A stretch of 64,000 nucleotides of DNA from Dyella sp. C9 (GCF_003332825.1 NZ_QIRF01000005.1:154158-218157); one strand, 5' to 3'. Shown: positions 43,208 to 53,439, counted from the first letter of the stretch. The notes: a model not told the origin generated them from the sequence alone. A program made the numbers and translations.

Positions 43208-46200
43208 ATGGCGCGTTTTCAACAGGGAAGCAAAAAGGGCCGTTCGAAATTCGTGCCTGCGACGGGTGCACTGATCGTACTTCTCAGCGCCGGGGTGAAC
43301 TGCGCGCATGCAACATGCAGCGCAGCGGGCACCATTGTCACCTGTGACGGTGCAGCCAACCCGCTATCTCCCAGCTATACAAACAGCGCCAACAACCTCA
43401 AGGTGACAGTCGATAACGGTGCAAGCGTGGGTGTGCTTCTCGCCGTCGGCGGAACGGCCATGTCGCTCTCGGGTAGCAACATTACACTGACCAACAACGG
43501 CACCATCGACCCGACCGCGCTGGGCTCCGGCTTGAGCATCCTCTCCAGCGGCGCGCTCATCGGCAACGCGTCGGCGAGCACTACCACGGTAGTGAACAAC
43601 GGCACACTGAACGGCACCAGAGGTATCAGCCTCAGCGGCTCGACCGGCATGGCGCTCGCTGTACAGAACGGCGGGGGCGGCACCACCAGCATCACCAATA
43701 CAGGCACCATCGGTTCGAGCCCAATCATCGGAGCCACACTGACCGGCGCCGATGCGCCGGTCGTCATGGCCTACGGAGGGGCCCAGGTCAACTTCACCAA
43801 TAGCGGCACGATCACCGGGCGCATCTCTTTCGATGCCGTTGGCACGTCGGGTGCGGGCAATATGTTCACCAATTCGGGAACGATCTACGGCAGCGTGTAC
43901 CTTGGCGCCAACAGCACAAACACCTTTATTGCAACCACCGATTCGTCGGTGAATGCAGACGGCGGAACGGGCAGCTCATTGAACGGCGGCGTCGGCGCAA
44001 CCATTTTGAGCTTCGCTGCTACCGGCACGGTGGACGGCGGCACTGGCGGCAACAATACGCTTGAGCTGGACCAGGGCATTGCCAGCCAGGCATCCATCAA
44101 TATAAGCAGCTACATCGACTTCCAGCACCTGCAGGTCAACAGTGGTACGTGGAGCCTGAGCGGCGCATCAACCGTCACAGATGCGACGCTCAGCGGTGGT
44201 ACGGCGATGATCAATAACGCCATGTCGCTAGGCACCGGCATGATCACGTCGAACGGTGGTGCGATCCAGGCGGCATCTCCGGGGCTTTCCCTCAGCAACA
44301 GCGTATCGCTCGGCTCAGGCGGACTGACGCTGCTGGGCGCCAATAGCTTGACGCTGTCGGGCACCCTCGGCGGCCCGGGGGCACTGATCCAGAATGGCAC
44401 CGGCGTCCTTACGTTGGCGGGTGCAAACACCTACTCTGGCGGCACCATTCTGAACGGTGGCGGCCTTCTCATCGGCAACGCTTCGGCGCTGGGCAGCGGC
44501 GCGCTAACGGTTGGTGGTAATGCTGCACTTGATGATCAAGCCTCCATCACGCTCGCCAACGACATCCAGATCAGCTCCGGCGCAATGCTCACGCTTGTCG
44601 GCAGCAACAACCTTTCCCTGAGCGGAACGATCGCTGGCACCGGCACCCTCACCAAAAATGGTGCCGGCACGACGACGCTCGCCGGCCAGAGCACCTATAC
44701 GGGCGGCACCACCATCAACGCAGGCACGCTGGCGATCGGCCCCGGCGGCAGCCTGGCCGCCACTGGTGCAATGAATCTTTCAACGGCCGGCGCGACCCTG
44801 GACATGAGCGCCGGTGGCAACCAGACCATTGGAGCACTGCAAGGCGTCTTGGGCTCGAATATCGCACTGGGCACCAACACGCTCACTTTTGGTGACAGCA
44901 CCAATGCAACCTTTGCAGGGGTTATCGACGGAACGGGCAGCCTGATCAAACAGGGCACCGGCACCGAGACGCTAGCCGGTTCGAATACCTATGCCGGGAA
45001 CACGACCATCAACGCCGGCACGCTCTCGCTTGCATCGGGGGGCAGCCTTTCAGTCAGTTCCACACTGGATATCGCTGGTGCCGGCGCAGTCTTCGATATC
45101 AGCACCGCAGGCAACCAGACCATAGGTGCATTGAATGGCGTCAGCGGCACGACCGTCACACTCGGCAGCAATACGCTGACCCTTGCCAAGAACACCAACC
45201 AGACCTTCGCGGGCGCCATCAGCGGAACTGGAGGCCTGAACGAAGACGGCACCGGCGTACTGACCCTCAATGGCAGCAACACGTTTACCGGTATCACCAC
45301 CGTGGCCAGCGGCGCCACCCTACTCGTCGGCGACAGCTCGCACACCTCGGCTTCGATTGCCGGTGACGTCAGCATCAATGGCGGCACGCTGGGCGGCTAC
45401 GGCACGGTGCAGGGCAGCATCACGCTGTCCAATGGTGCGACGCTCGCACCAGGCAGCACGGGCGCCATGGGGACATTGACCATCGGAAGCAACCTGACTC
45501 TTGGCGACGGTTCGCAACTGGATTTCGACTTCGGCACACCGGGAGCCAACTTCAGCACTGCGGGCCAGAGCGACCATGTGGTGGTGGACGGAAACCTGTC
45601 AATCGGCAGCACCACGCTCAACGTCAATAATCTTGGTGGCATGGGGCCAGGCCTGTACAACCTGTTCACCTGGAGTGGCTCGCTGTCCATCACAGACGGT
45701 GGCTTCACGCCACCGGCCGGGATGTCCCTGCAGATACTCACCATCAACAAGCAGATCAACTTGATCGATGCGCAGGGCCTCACGCTCAACCAGTGGAACG
45801 CCAACGGCTTGGCCAGCTCGAGCCAGATGGGTGGCGGCAGCGGCACGTGGTCAGTGGCATCCTCGACTTGGGCCAACACCTCCGGTCAATATGTGGGACC
45901 CATGTCACCGCAGCCGACCTTCGCGATCTTCGGCGGTGCTGCGGGTACGGTGACGGTGAGCGATACCGCCGGCATGGTAAGCGCCACCGGCATGCAGTTC
46001 GTAAGCGATGGCTATCACCTGACTGGCGACGCCATTGACCTGGTGGGCCAAGGCGGCGTCGCGCCGGTCCTGCGTGTCAGCAGTGGTGACACTGCCGTCA
46101 TTGACAACGTGTTGAGCGGTACCGACGGCTTCAACAAGACCGATGGCGGCACGCTGGTGCTCACCGGAAGCAATACCTACACAGGAACGACTACGCTGAG

Positions 46201-49042
46201 CGGTGGCACATTGTCGGTGTCGTCGGATGCCAGCCTGGGCAATGGTGCCAACTCCCTTGATTTCGAAGGGGGCATGTTGGAAGTCACCGGCACCACGTTC
46301 ACGCACACCGCGCGCAACATCACCTGGGGTAGCGCCGGGGGTGGTTTCGACATTGACGACGTTGCCAACGTATTCACGGTGGCGCAGGCGCTGACCGGGA
46401 GCGGTGGCCTGGTGAAGGGTGGCGCAGGCACGCTGGTGCTCACCAGCGCCGACACCTTCAGTGGAAGCACCACCATCAACGGCGGTGTCCTGGCCCTTTC
46501 CGGCAACGGAAGCGTGGCCAATTCCGCGGAGGTCAATGTGGCCGCCGGCGCCACGTTCGATATCAGCAACACATCGAGCGGTTCGTTAATCACCTCGCTC
46601 GCTGGAAACGGCACGGTCAACCTTGGTGGCCAGACACTCACCCTGACAGGCGCAAACGGAGCCTTCGCCGGCAGCATCACGGGCACTGGCGGACTCACGC
46701 TTGCCGGAGGCAGCGAAACGCTGACCGGCGCCAACCTTTACAGCGGAGCTACCGTAATCGATGCCGGTATCCTCGCGCTGTCGGGTACTGGCACGCTGGG
46801 CCTTTCGTCCAGCGTCACGGTCGCCAACGGCGCCACCCTCGATATATCCAACGCCACCAGCGGCTCGTCGATCACCTCGCTCGCAGGCAGCGGTACGGTG
46901 AACCTCGGCAGCCAGTCGCTCACCTTGACGAAGGCTTCCGGCAGTTTCAGCGGAACGATTGCCGGCTCGGGTGGTTTGACACTGGCCGCCGGTCTCGAAA
47001 CCCTTTCAGGCAGCAACACCTACGCCGGAGGCACGACCATCAACGGCGGTACGCTGTCCATAGCCAGCGACGCAAACCTTGGTGCGGCCTCCGGCGGTGT
47101 TGTGCTGCACGGCGGCACTTTGGAAAACACGGCGACCTTCAGCACGGGCCGAGCGATCAGCCTGACCGGCAACGGCATCCTGCAGACCGACGCCGACCTC
47201 GTCGTGTCGGGCAACATCACGGGCGGTGGCGCACTCACCAAGAGCGGCAACGGCAGCCTCACCTTGAGTGGAAGCAACACTTACAGTGGCGGCACGACAA
47301 TCACTGCCGGCACGCTGGTTGTCGATAGCGCCAGCTTGCCAGGCACTGTCACCGACCATGCCGCGCTGGTCTTCAACCAGGTCAGCGACGGGGCATTCGG
47401 CGGCGCCATCAGTGGCAATGGCAGTTTGGCCAAGACGGGGGCCGGCACATTGATCCTGGATGGCGACAGTGGCGATTTTGCCGGCACCACGACGGTGCAG
47501 GCCGGCACGCTGGAGGTGGGTGACGCAGGCACGCCGTCGGCGGTGCTGGGCGGCAACGTGACGGTCGCAAGCGGCGGCACGCTGCGTGGCCACGGCACCA
47601 TCGACGGCAACGTCACCAATGATGGCATCGTATGGGCGGGTGGCTCGATCGGCACGCTCACGGTCCAGGGCAACTACACCCAGGCGGCCGGCGGCGTGCT
47701 CCAGGTGGAAGCCACCCCCGACGGCCAGGCCAGCCTGCTTCGCGTCGGCGGTACGGCCAACCTCGCAGGCACTGCACTGGTGCTCTCCGACACGGGGAAC
47801 TGGGCACCACTTACCAATTACACCGTGCTTACCGCAGCCGGTGGCATCACCGGGCAGTTCGCCTCCACCAGCAGCAGCCTGGCATTCCTGAGCCCGACAC
47901 TGGTGTACGGCACGAGCGCCATCACGCTGTCGCTGCAGCGCAACGACATCAGCTTCAGTACCGTGGCGCAAACGCCCAATCAGCGTGCCGTGGCGACCGC
48001 TGCCAATCAGCTGGGCTTTGGCAACGCGGTATACGATGCGCTGGTAGCGCTGAACGCAACGGATGCCCGCAGCGCGTTCAACCAGTTGAGCGGCGAAATC
48101 CATGCATCCACCCGCACCGCGATCCAGGATGACGACCGCTATGTGCGCGACGCGATCAACCAGCATCTCGCCGGCATGACCAACGATGCCAATGGACTGA
48201 ACGTCACCAACGACAGCGGCGTTACGGCCTGGACCGCCGTATGGGGCCACTGGGGCAGCCACGACAGCGACGGCAACGCCTCCAGCTTCACTGCGAACGG
48301 CAGTGGCGTACTTGTCGGCGGGGACCTGCCAGTGGGCGACGGCGCTCGACTGGGTGCCGTGGTGGGCTCCGGCCAGGGCACGACACGCATTGCGACTCAG
48401 GACTCCTCCTCCCATGTGGTGAACCAGCATATCGGCGTGTATGGCAGTGCCCAGACCGGGCCGCTGCAATGGCAAGGCGGTGCCATCTATGGCCTGCAAC
48501 GTGTAGACAGCAGCCGGACCATCGACGTCGGCTCGTTGGCGGGAACCGCCAACAGCGATTACCACGCGCACACGGTGCAGGGTTATGTCGATGCCAGCTG
48601 GCCCGTCGTGCTGGGCAATGCCACGCTGGCGCCGTTCGCGAACCTGGCCTACGACAACCTGCACACTCCCGCGTTCGGTGAGAGCGGAACGCCGGCCGCC
48701 CTTGACGTGGCATCGGAAGACAGCAGCGTCGGCTACGGCACGCTGGGCCTGCGCGCCAGCTTCGACCTGGGGGGCGCCGACCATGGCCTGCACGCACACG
48801 TAGGCCTGGGCTGGCAGCATGCCTGGGGCGACGCGCTGCCGACGGCCACCATGCGCTTCGCCAGCGGAGCAAGCGACTTCGACATCACGGGCCTGCCCGT
48901 GGCTCGTAACGCGGGAACCGTCAGCGGCGGAATCAACTTCACGATCACTCCAAGCGTATCGGTGGATGCCAGCTACCAGGGACAGTTTGCCCAACGCGCT
49001 TCCGACCAGGCCGCGAGGATCAGTCTCGACTGGAGGTTCTGA
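43208..49042 (+). CDS. Large autotransporter adhesin (1944 residues)
   Basis: An extended signal region (MARFQQGSKKGRSKFVPATG... to AHATC) is followed by a beta-helix passenger of about 1650 residues. The passenger is built from repeated passenger-associated-transport-repeat units of the type 'GTLTKNGAGTTTLAGQSTYTGGTTINAGTLAIG', at least eight copies visible (for example 'LTLSGSNTYSGGTTITAGTLVV', 'LVLTGSNTYTGTTTLSGGTLSV'). The C-terminal 260 residues are an autotransporter barrel, ending 'ISLDWRF' with a terminal phenylalanine. It should thread its own passenger to the cell surface and is probably an adhesin. The start at 43208 was chosen as it begins the signal; the frame extends 34 codons further upstream. 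Confidence 0.93.
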   Translation: MARFQQGSKKGRSKFVPATGALIVLLSAGVNCAHATCSAAGTIVTCDGAANPLSPSYTNSANNLKVTVDNGASVGVLLAVGGTAMSLSGSNITLTNNGTIDPTALGSGLSILSSGALIGNASASTTTVVNNGTLNGTRGISLSGSTGMALAVQNGGGGTTSITNTGTIGSSPIIGATLTGADAPVVMAYGGAQVNFTNSGTITGRISFDAVGTSGAGNMFTNSGTIYGSVYLGANSTNTFIATTDSSVNADGGTGSSLNGGVGATILSFAATGTVDGGTGGNNTLELDQGIASQASINISSYIDFQHLQVNSGTWSLSGASTVTDATLSGGTAMINNAMSLGTGMITSNGGAIQAASPGLSLSNSVSLGSGGLTLLGANSLTLSGTLGGPGALIQNGTGVLTLAGANTYSGGTILNGGGLLIGNASALGSGALTVGGNAALDDQASITLANDIQISSGAMLTLVGSNNLSLSGTIAGTGTLTKNGAGTTTLAGQSTYTGGTTINAGTLAIGPGGSLAATGAMNLSTAGATLDMSAGGNQTIGALQGVLGSNIALGTNTLTFGDSTNATFAGVIDGTGSLIKQGTGTETLAGSNTYAGNTTINAGTLSLASGGSLSVSSTLDIAGAGAVFDISTAGNQTIGALNGVSGTTVTLGSNTLTLAKNTNQTFAGAISGTGGLNEDGTGVLTLNGSNTFTGITTVASGATLLVGDSSHTSASIAGDVSINGGTLGGYGTVQGSITLSNGATLAPGSTGAMGTLTIGSNLTLGDGSQLDFDFGTPGANFSTAGQSDHVVVDGNLSIGSTTLNVNNLGGMGPGLYNLFTWSGSLSITDGGFTPPAGMSLQILTINKQINLIDAQGLTLNQWNANGLASSSQMGGGSGTWSVASSTWANTSGQYVGPMSPQPTFAIFGGAAGTVTVSDTAGMVSATGMQFVSDGYHLTGDAIDLVGQGGVAPVLRVSSGDTAVIDNVLSGTDGFNKTDGGTLVLTGSNTYTGTTTLSGGTLSVSSDASLGNGANSLDFEGGMLEVTGTTFTHTARNITWGSAGGGFDIDDVANVFTVAQALTGSGGLVKGGAGTLVLTSADTFSGSTTINGGVLALSGNGSVANSAEVNVAAGATFDISNTSSGSLITSLAGNGTVNLGGQTLTLTGANGAFAGSITGTGGLTLAGGSETLTGANLYSGATVIDAGILALSGTGTLGLSSSVTVANGATLDISNATSGSSITSLAGSGTVNLGSQSLTLTKASGSFSGTIAGSGGLTLAAGLETLSGSNTYAGGTTINGGTLSIASDANLGAASGGVVLHGGTLENTATFSTGRAISLTGNGILQTDADLVVSGNITGGGALTKSGNGSLTLSGSNTYSGGTTITAGTLVVDSASLPGTVTDHAALVFNQVSDGAFGGAISGNGSLAKTGAGTLILDGDSGDFAGTTTVQAGTLEVGDAGTPSAVLGGNVTVASGGTLRGHGTIDGNVTNDGIVWAGGSIGTLTVQGNYTQAAGGVLQVEATPDGQASLLRVGGTANLAGTALVLSDTGNWAPLTNYTVLTAAGGITGQFASTSSSLAFLSPTLVYGTSAITLSLQRNDISFSTVAQTPNQRAVATAANQLGFGNAVYDALVALNATDARSAFNQLSGEIHASTRTAIQDDDRYVRDAINQHLAGMTNDANGLNVTNDSGVTAWTAVWGHWGSHDSDGNASSFTANGSGVLVGGDLPVGDGARLGAVVGSGQGTTRIATQDSSSHVVNQHIGVYGSAQTGPLQWQGGAIYGLQRVDSSRTIDVGSLAGTANSDYHAHTVQGYVDASWPVVLGNATLAPFANLAYDNLHTPAFGESGTPAALDVASEDSSVGYGTLGLRASFDLGGADHGLHAHVGLGWQHAWGDALPTATMRFASGASDFDITGLPVARNAGTVSGGINFTITPSVSVDASYQGQFAQRASDQAARISLDWRF

Positions 49043-49090
49043 GGAGGCATGGCGCGCTGACGAGCCACTGCTGCACGGGAAGCACCACGG

Positions 49091-49119
49091 CCTGCCCCAT
49101 CGGTACCGCATGGGGCAGG
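49091..49119. terminator. Hairpin after the autotransporter gene
   Basis: A perfect 10-bp stem CCTGCCCCAT / ATGGGGCAGG around a loop holding CGGTACCG, 49 bp after the stop. No T-run. No gene is seen from here to 49459. Confidence 0.55.
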
Positions 49120-49459
49120 CTCGTCCGTTCGCCGCTGCCACGGCCGGACTGTCAGCCATGGGGGCCGCGGGTACTTGCCCCACGCTCGAAGAGTCGGCAT
49201 CGGCCCCCCATCATCTCGGCCACGTCAAAGCCAGGTGCTGGCCTAGCCGTTGGCAAGCCCCATCGCCATCATGTTCCGTGCCCACCCCGACCATGCGGAC
49301 CTTGAACGCGTTAAAGTCCGTTCCGACTTCTCAACCGCGAGTGGAACCGGGGTCCGCTCCGGCTCGAAGGAAGACATTCGCATACCGCACTACTATCACC
49401 CGTGCCCGAGCAGTGCCGTAGCTTGCACACCCAGCCCAGGCAAGGCTGGAGGAGATCAA

Positions 49460-49864
49460 GTGACCAAGGCGAACATGATCCATGGTTCTTGCCGCTGCGG
49501 TGCGGTTCAATGGCGCTTCAAAGGCATGCCCGAGTCCGCCACGGTGTGTAATTGCACCGCATGTCACCGCTACGGCGCGCTATGGGCCTATGACTTTGAA
49601 GGGGATGGCATCCACGTCTCGGGCCCGACTCAAACCTACACGCAGGCAAAGTGGGTCGTGTTTCATTTTTGCCCCGTCTGCGGTTGCGTGGCGTACTGGC
49701 GGGGCTTGAAGAACACCGAAAATGGACAGCGCCCCATGGGGGTCAACCTGCGGCTGGCCGACTTGGAGCGTGTTGCGCAGATTCCCATAGTCCGTCACGA
49801 CGGGCTCAACACCACCGACGACCTGCCGCAAGATGGCCGATGCGTCACCGACTATTGGTTCTGA
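49460..49864 (+). CDS. GFA (glutathione-dependent formaldehyde-activating-like) family protein
   Basis: The 134-residue protein has the GFA zinc-binding fold: 'GSCRCGAVQWRFKG', 'TVCNCTACHRYGALWAY' and 'FHFCPVCGCVAYW' contain the seven conserved cysteines arranged CxC, CxxC and CxxC. The family covers diverse zinc proteins; the reaction cannot be predicted. GTG at 49460 has GGAGG six bases upstream and is chosen over an internal ATG at 49475. Confidence 0.88.
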   Translation: MTKANMIHGSCRCGAVQWRFKGMPESATVCNCTACHRYGALWAYDFEGDGIHVSGPTQTYTQAKWVVFHFCPVCGCVAYWRGLKNTENGQRPMGVNLRLADLERVAQIPIVRHDGLNTTDDLPQDGRCVTDYWF

Positions 49865-50150
49865 ATCGCGATCCCTGTCATCGGCAGCGCTTGTTGGCAA
49901 GGATGACCCAGGAAGCATCGGAGTGAATGATTCGCCTTGTTCGAATCATCTCCGACCCGTCCAATGCAATTACGTTCGCGGCGCTCCTCGCTCCCTACTT
50001 CGCCGAGCAACCTACCGAGATTGGCCGCTTGAATGCTCGGCGCTCCATGGTTGGCGATACGCGATCGCCATCCTACCGTATCGATAGTGGAACTGTCCGC
50101 TTCGGGTCAACGCGCACGTTGCCTTGAATAGCGCGCAGCTCAAAGCCGCC

Positions 50151-50507
50151 CTACTCCGGCAGACTGACCACCGACTTGAAGCCGCCAAAGATCATGCGCT
50201 TGCCATCGAAAGGACAATCGGCAGCGGCTTCCATGCGCGGGTCTTGCATGAATTTCGCCATACCGGTATCGCGAGTGGCCTTGTCGGGCCATTCCACCCA
50301 GGAGAACACCACGGATTCCTCCTTCGTCGCCTGCACGGCACGGCGGAAATCGGTCAGCTTGCCATCGGGCACGTCGTCGCCCCAGCACTCCACCACGCGG
50401 ACGGCACCAAACTCCACGAAAATCGCGTCGAAGGTACGGGCGTGCGTGATGAACTTTTCACGATTGGCATTGGGTACGGCGATCACGAAGCCATCGATGT
50501 AGGACAT
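50151..50507 (-). CDS. DUF1428 family protein
   Basis: The 118-residue protein 'MSYIDGFVIAVPNANREKFITHAR...FGAVRVVECWGDDVPDGKLTDFRRAVQATKEESVVFSWVEWPDKATRDTGMAKFMQDPRM' is a complete DUF1428 (YbaA-like) protein. It has an alpha-beta ferredoxin-like fold and unknown function. The start has AAGGAGACAATC upstream, so the longer frame of 131 codons is not used. Confidence 0.92.
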   Translation of the reverse strand: MSYIDGFVIAVPNANREKFITHARTFDAIFVEFGAVRVVECWGDDVPDGKLTDFRRAVQATKEESVVFSWVEWPDKATRDTGMAKFMQDPRMEAAADCPFDGKRMIFGGFKSVVSLPE

Positions 50508-50745
50508 GATTGTCTCCTTGGCGTGAAAGGCGGCCGACCTGGTCACCTACATGTATGCGACGAACGAACCCCCGCAGGAGCGACATGGGGCCTCTGGAGA
50601 AGCTGTCCGCTTCGGGTCGTAAGCGCCCCCTACGTTCGCCAGCCATCCGTCAGATGACTAGGCACCTTGCCACGGCCATGCACGGGCGCGGCGGCCCAGG
50701 CTGCCGTTGCGTGCACGGCCAACGGCAGAACGGGCCCGACGGCGA

Positions 50746-50774
50746 TTGACACCAAACAGTTGTATATAAACAAT
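50746..50774 (+). promoter_or_regulatory. Promoter of the MFS-MarR operon with overlapping operator
   Basis: TTGACA (50746-50751), 17 bases, then AACAAT (50769-50774). An imperfect palindrome TTGTATATAAACAA (50760-50773) overlaps the -10 and fits a MarR-type operator. The expected transcription start falls at or next to the ATG at 50781, and no ribosome site precedes it, so the mRNA may be leaderless. Confidence 0.6.
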
Positions 50775-50780
50775 AGTTGC

Positions 50781-52223
50781 ATGAATACAACCATTGAAGC
50801 CACTGGCCGGGCGACCACCCACCCGAACCTCATCCTGGGCATCTGCTGCCTGAGCCTGCTGATGGTCGCCATGGATGCGACCATCGTGAACGTCGCGCTC
50901 CCATCCATCCGCCAGGATCTGGGCGCGTCCATCTCGGGCCTGCAATGGGTGATCGATGCCTACACCATGGTGGTGGCCAGCCTGCTCATGCTGGCCGGCT
51001 CGATGGCCGACCGTTTCGGGCGTCGCCGTGTATTCCAGACGGGCATGGCGCTGTTCATGCTGGGCTCGTTGCTGTGCAGCCTCGCGCCGAACAATCAGGG
51101 CCTGGTGGCATTTCGCGTGGTGCAGGCGCTCGGTGCGACCATGCTCAATCCGGTCGCCATGTCGATCATCGCCAACACGTTCCATGAGCCGAAGGCCCGC
51201 GCCCGCGCCATCGGCATCTGGGGCGCCGTGGCGGGCGTATCGATGGCGCTGGGCCCGGTGATCGGCGGCGTGCTGACGGAAAGCATAGGCTGGCGCTCCA
51301 TCTTCTGGGTCAACCTGCCGGTGGGCGCGGCGGCCATGCTGCTGGCTGCCCGCTATATCCCCGAATCCAGGGCGCCGAAGCCACGTCGAGTGGACCCCAT
51401 GGGGCAACTGCTGGTATTCACCATCCTGGCCACGGTGACCTATGCGGTCATTGAAGGGCCTCATGCCGGATGGGGCTCGACGACCATCATGGGCTTGTTC
51501 GCTGCCGCTGCGCTGGCCCTGGTGGCGCTGCTTGCCTATGAACCTCGTCGGCACGAGCCGCTGATCGACGTGCGGTTCTTCCGCAGCGCGCCATTCAGCT
51601 GCGCGACCGTGATCGCGGTATGCAGTTTTTCGGCGTTCTCCGGCTTCCTGTTCCTCAACACCCTGTACCTTCAGGAAGTGCGTGGTTTTTCGGCCGTCCA
51701 GACAGGGCTGTGCACCTTGCCCCTCGCGCTGACGACCATCCTCTGCTCGCCATTGTCGGGGCGGCTGGTCGGGGCGCATGGCACGCGGCCCTCGTTGCTG
51801 GCCTCGGGCACGGCAACCATCGTCAGTGCGGTGATGATGACGCAGCTCACCGCCACCACGCCGCTGGCGCTGTTGCTGCTGACCTATGTGATCTTCGGCA
51901 TCGGTTTTGGCATGGTGAACACCCCCATCACCCACACGGCCGTATCCGGCATGCCCAAGGCACAGGCGGGACTGGCGGCGGCAGTGGCATCCACCAGCCG
52001 ACAGACCGGCGCCTCGCTGGGCGTCGCCCTCGCCGGCACCATCCTGGGTACGCATGTGCATGACGGGTTTGCACAAGCCTCGCACCCGTTCTGGTGGCTG
52101 ATGACGGGTGGTGGCGCCGCCATCGTGCTACTGGGGTGGTTGTCCAGCACCCGCTGGGCCCAGGACACTACCCGCCACGCGGCACACCTTTTGGATGTAG
52201 CCCCCGCGGGAGTGCAGGCATGA
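50781..52223 (+). CDS. MFS drug efflux transporter, DHA2 (14-helix) family
   Basis: The 480-residue protein has about 14 membrane helices and the DHA2 motifs 'LSLLMVAMDATIVNVALPSIRQDLGASISGLQWVIDAYTMVVASLLMLAGSMADRFGRRRVF' (motif A) and 'VIGGVLTESIGWRSIFWVNLPVG' (motif C type). It exports drugs or other small hydrophobic compounds with proton exchange. Its stop overlaps the MarR gene by ATGA, so they share one transcript, with the MarR repressor likely acting on the promoter at 50746-50774. The substrate is unknown. Confidence 0.93.
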   Translation: MNTTIEATGRATTHPNLILGICCLSLLMVAMDATIVNVALPSIRQDLGASISGLQWVIDAYTMVVASLLMLAGSMADRFGRRRVFQTGMALFMLGSLLCSLAPNNQGLVAFRVVQALGATMLNPVAMSIIANTFHEPKARARAIGIWGAVAGVSMALGPVIGGVLTESIGWRSIFWVNLPVGAAAMLLAARYIPESRAPKPRRVDPMGQLLVFTILATVTYAVIEGPHAGWGSTTIMGLFAAAALALVALLAYEPRRHEPLIDVRFFRSAPFSCATVIAVCSFSAFSGFLFLNTLYLQEVRGFSAVQTGLCTLPLALTTILCSPLSGRLVGAHGTRPSLLASGTATIVSAVMMTQLTATTPLALLLLTYVIFGIGFGMVNTPITHTAVSGMPKAQAGLAAAVASTSRQTGASLGVALAGTILGTHVHDGFAQASHPFWWLMTGGGAAIVLLGWLSSTRWAQDTTRHAAHLLDVAPAGVQA

Positions 52224-52660
52224 GCAGGCGTGCCACTGGCGACAGTGAGATCGACAACATCTGGCAGGCGCTGGTGAGCCTGGTGTGGGAGACGCGTGGC
52301 CAATGGCGCCGCAGGGTGACCGAAGTCACCGGGCTGCCCTTCAGCCGGGTGCGCCTGCTGCGACGCCTGGTTGAAGCGCCGGTCACCTTGAAGCAGCTGG
52401 CCGAGATGGCCGGCTATGACGCGCCGGCCACGACAGTCGCGGTCAATGACCTGGAAGATCGCGGCCTGGTCGCGCGCCATCCCCACCCGGACAACCGACG
52501 CGCGAAACTCGTCTCGCTCACGCCCGCCGGCCGGGAGTTGATCGCGTTGGTACATCGCACGGTGCGCGACGACGCGCCTCCCGCATTCCAGCACCTGACC
52601 CCGACCGACCTGGTGCACCTTCGTCGCATCCTGGGCAAGATCACTCGCGATGATGCCTAG
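52220..52660 (+). CDS. MarR-family transcriptional regulator
   Basis: The 146-residue winged-helix protein has the MarR core 'GLPFSRVRLLRRLVEAPVTLKQLAEMAGYDAPATTVAVNDLEDRGLVARHPHPDNRRAKLVSLTPAGRELI' (recognition helix and the DxRRxK wing). It is probably the autoregulator of the MFS transporter gene that precedes it, binding TTGTATATAAACAA; ligand unknown. Confidence 0.92.
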   Translation: MSRRATGDSEIDNIWQALVSLVWETRGQWRRRVTEVTGLPFSRVRLLRRLVEAPVTLKQLAEMAGYDAPATTVAVNDLEDRGLVARHPHPDNRRAKLVSLTPAGRELIALVHRTVRDDAPPAFQHLTPTDLVHLRRILGKITRDDA

Positions 52661-52713
52661 GACGGCTTGTCGTTCCTCTGCCGGCTGGAAGCGCACTTCG
52701 GACACGGGCACCA

Positions 52714-53439
52714 TTACCAGGCCTGCGCGCCAAACTCTTCAAAGAACTGGCCGGTCGGACCGCTCTCGTCCAGGGTCGCCAGGCGTACCACGGGGGTTGC
52801 GCCCTGGGCCACGGTACGAGGGCCAGAGTGGCCATTCAGGTCCGTGGCAACGTAACCGGGATCAGCCGCATTCACCTTGATGCCGGAAGAACGGAAGGCA
52901 TTGGCAAATGCTACCGTTACGCCGTTGAGCGCGGTCTTGGAACTGTTGTATCCGAGATTATTGAACTTGCTGTACGCACTTGCTGGATCGGACATCAGTC
53001 CAAGCGATCCCAATCCGCTGCTTACGTTGACAATGCGAGCGGAGGCGGCGGCCTTCAAAAGATGCTGGAACGCCTGCGTGACGCGAATCGGCCCGAATAC
53101 GTTGACCTCATAAATGTCCTTGATGTTCGCAATACTTTCCTCGAGCGGGGACGTGCCAAATCCGGGAACACCCGCGTTGTTGACCAATACGTTGAGGTGA
53201 CCCGCCTCGCGGCCCAGTGCATCGGCGGCCGCCGTGACACTCGGGTCGCTCGCGACGTCGATTTCAAGCAAGCGAACGTCGAGTCCCGCGGCGACCAGTG
53301 CGTCAACGGCCGTTCGACCGCGCGCCGCGTCGCGGCACCCCATCCAGACGGTATATCCCTTTTCGGCCAACTGCCGAGCAATCTCCCGGCCGATGCCCTT
53401 GTTTGCCCCGGTGACCAGCGCAGTCTTCCCTTCTTGCAT
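52714..53439 (-). CDS. Short-chain dehydrogenase/reductase (SDR)
   Basis: The 241-residue protein has the classical SDR signatures: NAD(P)-binding 'TALVTGANKGIGREIARQLAEKGY' (TGxxxGIG), 'LVNNAG', catalytic Ser in 'IVNVSSGLGS', and 'YNSSKTALNG', with Tyr and Lys in the YxxxK active site. It should oxidise or reduce an alcohol/carbonyl with NAD(P)(H); the substrate is unknown. An AAGGAG ribosome site sets the start at 53439. It is preceded on the same strand by an AraC-type regulator, which probably controls it. Confidence 0.93.
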   Translation of the reverse strand: MQEGKTALVTGANKGIGREIARQLAEKGYTVWMGCRDAARGRTAVDALVAAGLDVRLLEIDVASDPSVTAAADALGREAGHLNVLVNNAGVPGFGTSPLEESIANIKDIYEVNVFGPIRVTQAFQHLLKAAASARIVNVSSGLGSLGLMSDPASAYSKFNNLGYNSSKTALNGVTVAFANAFRSSGIKVNAADPGYVATDLNGHSGPRTVAQGATPVVRLATLDESGPTGQFFEEFGAQAW

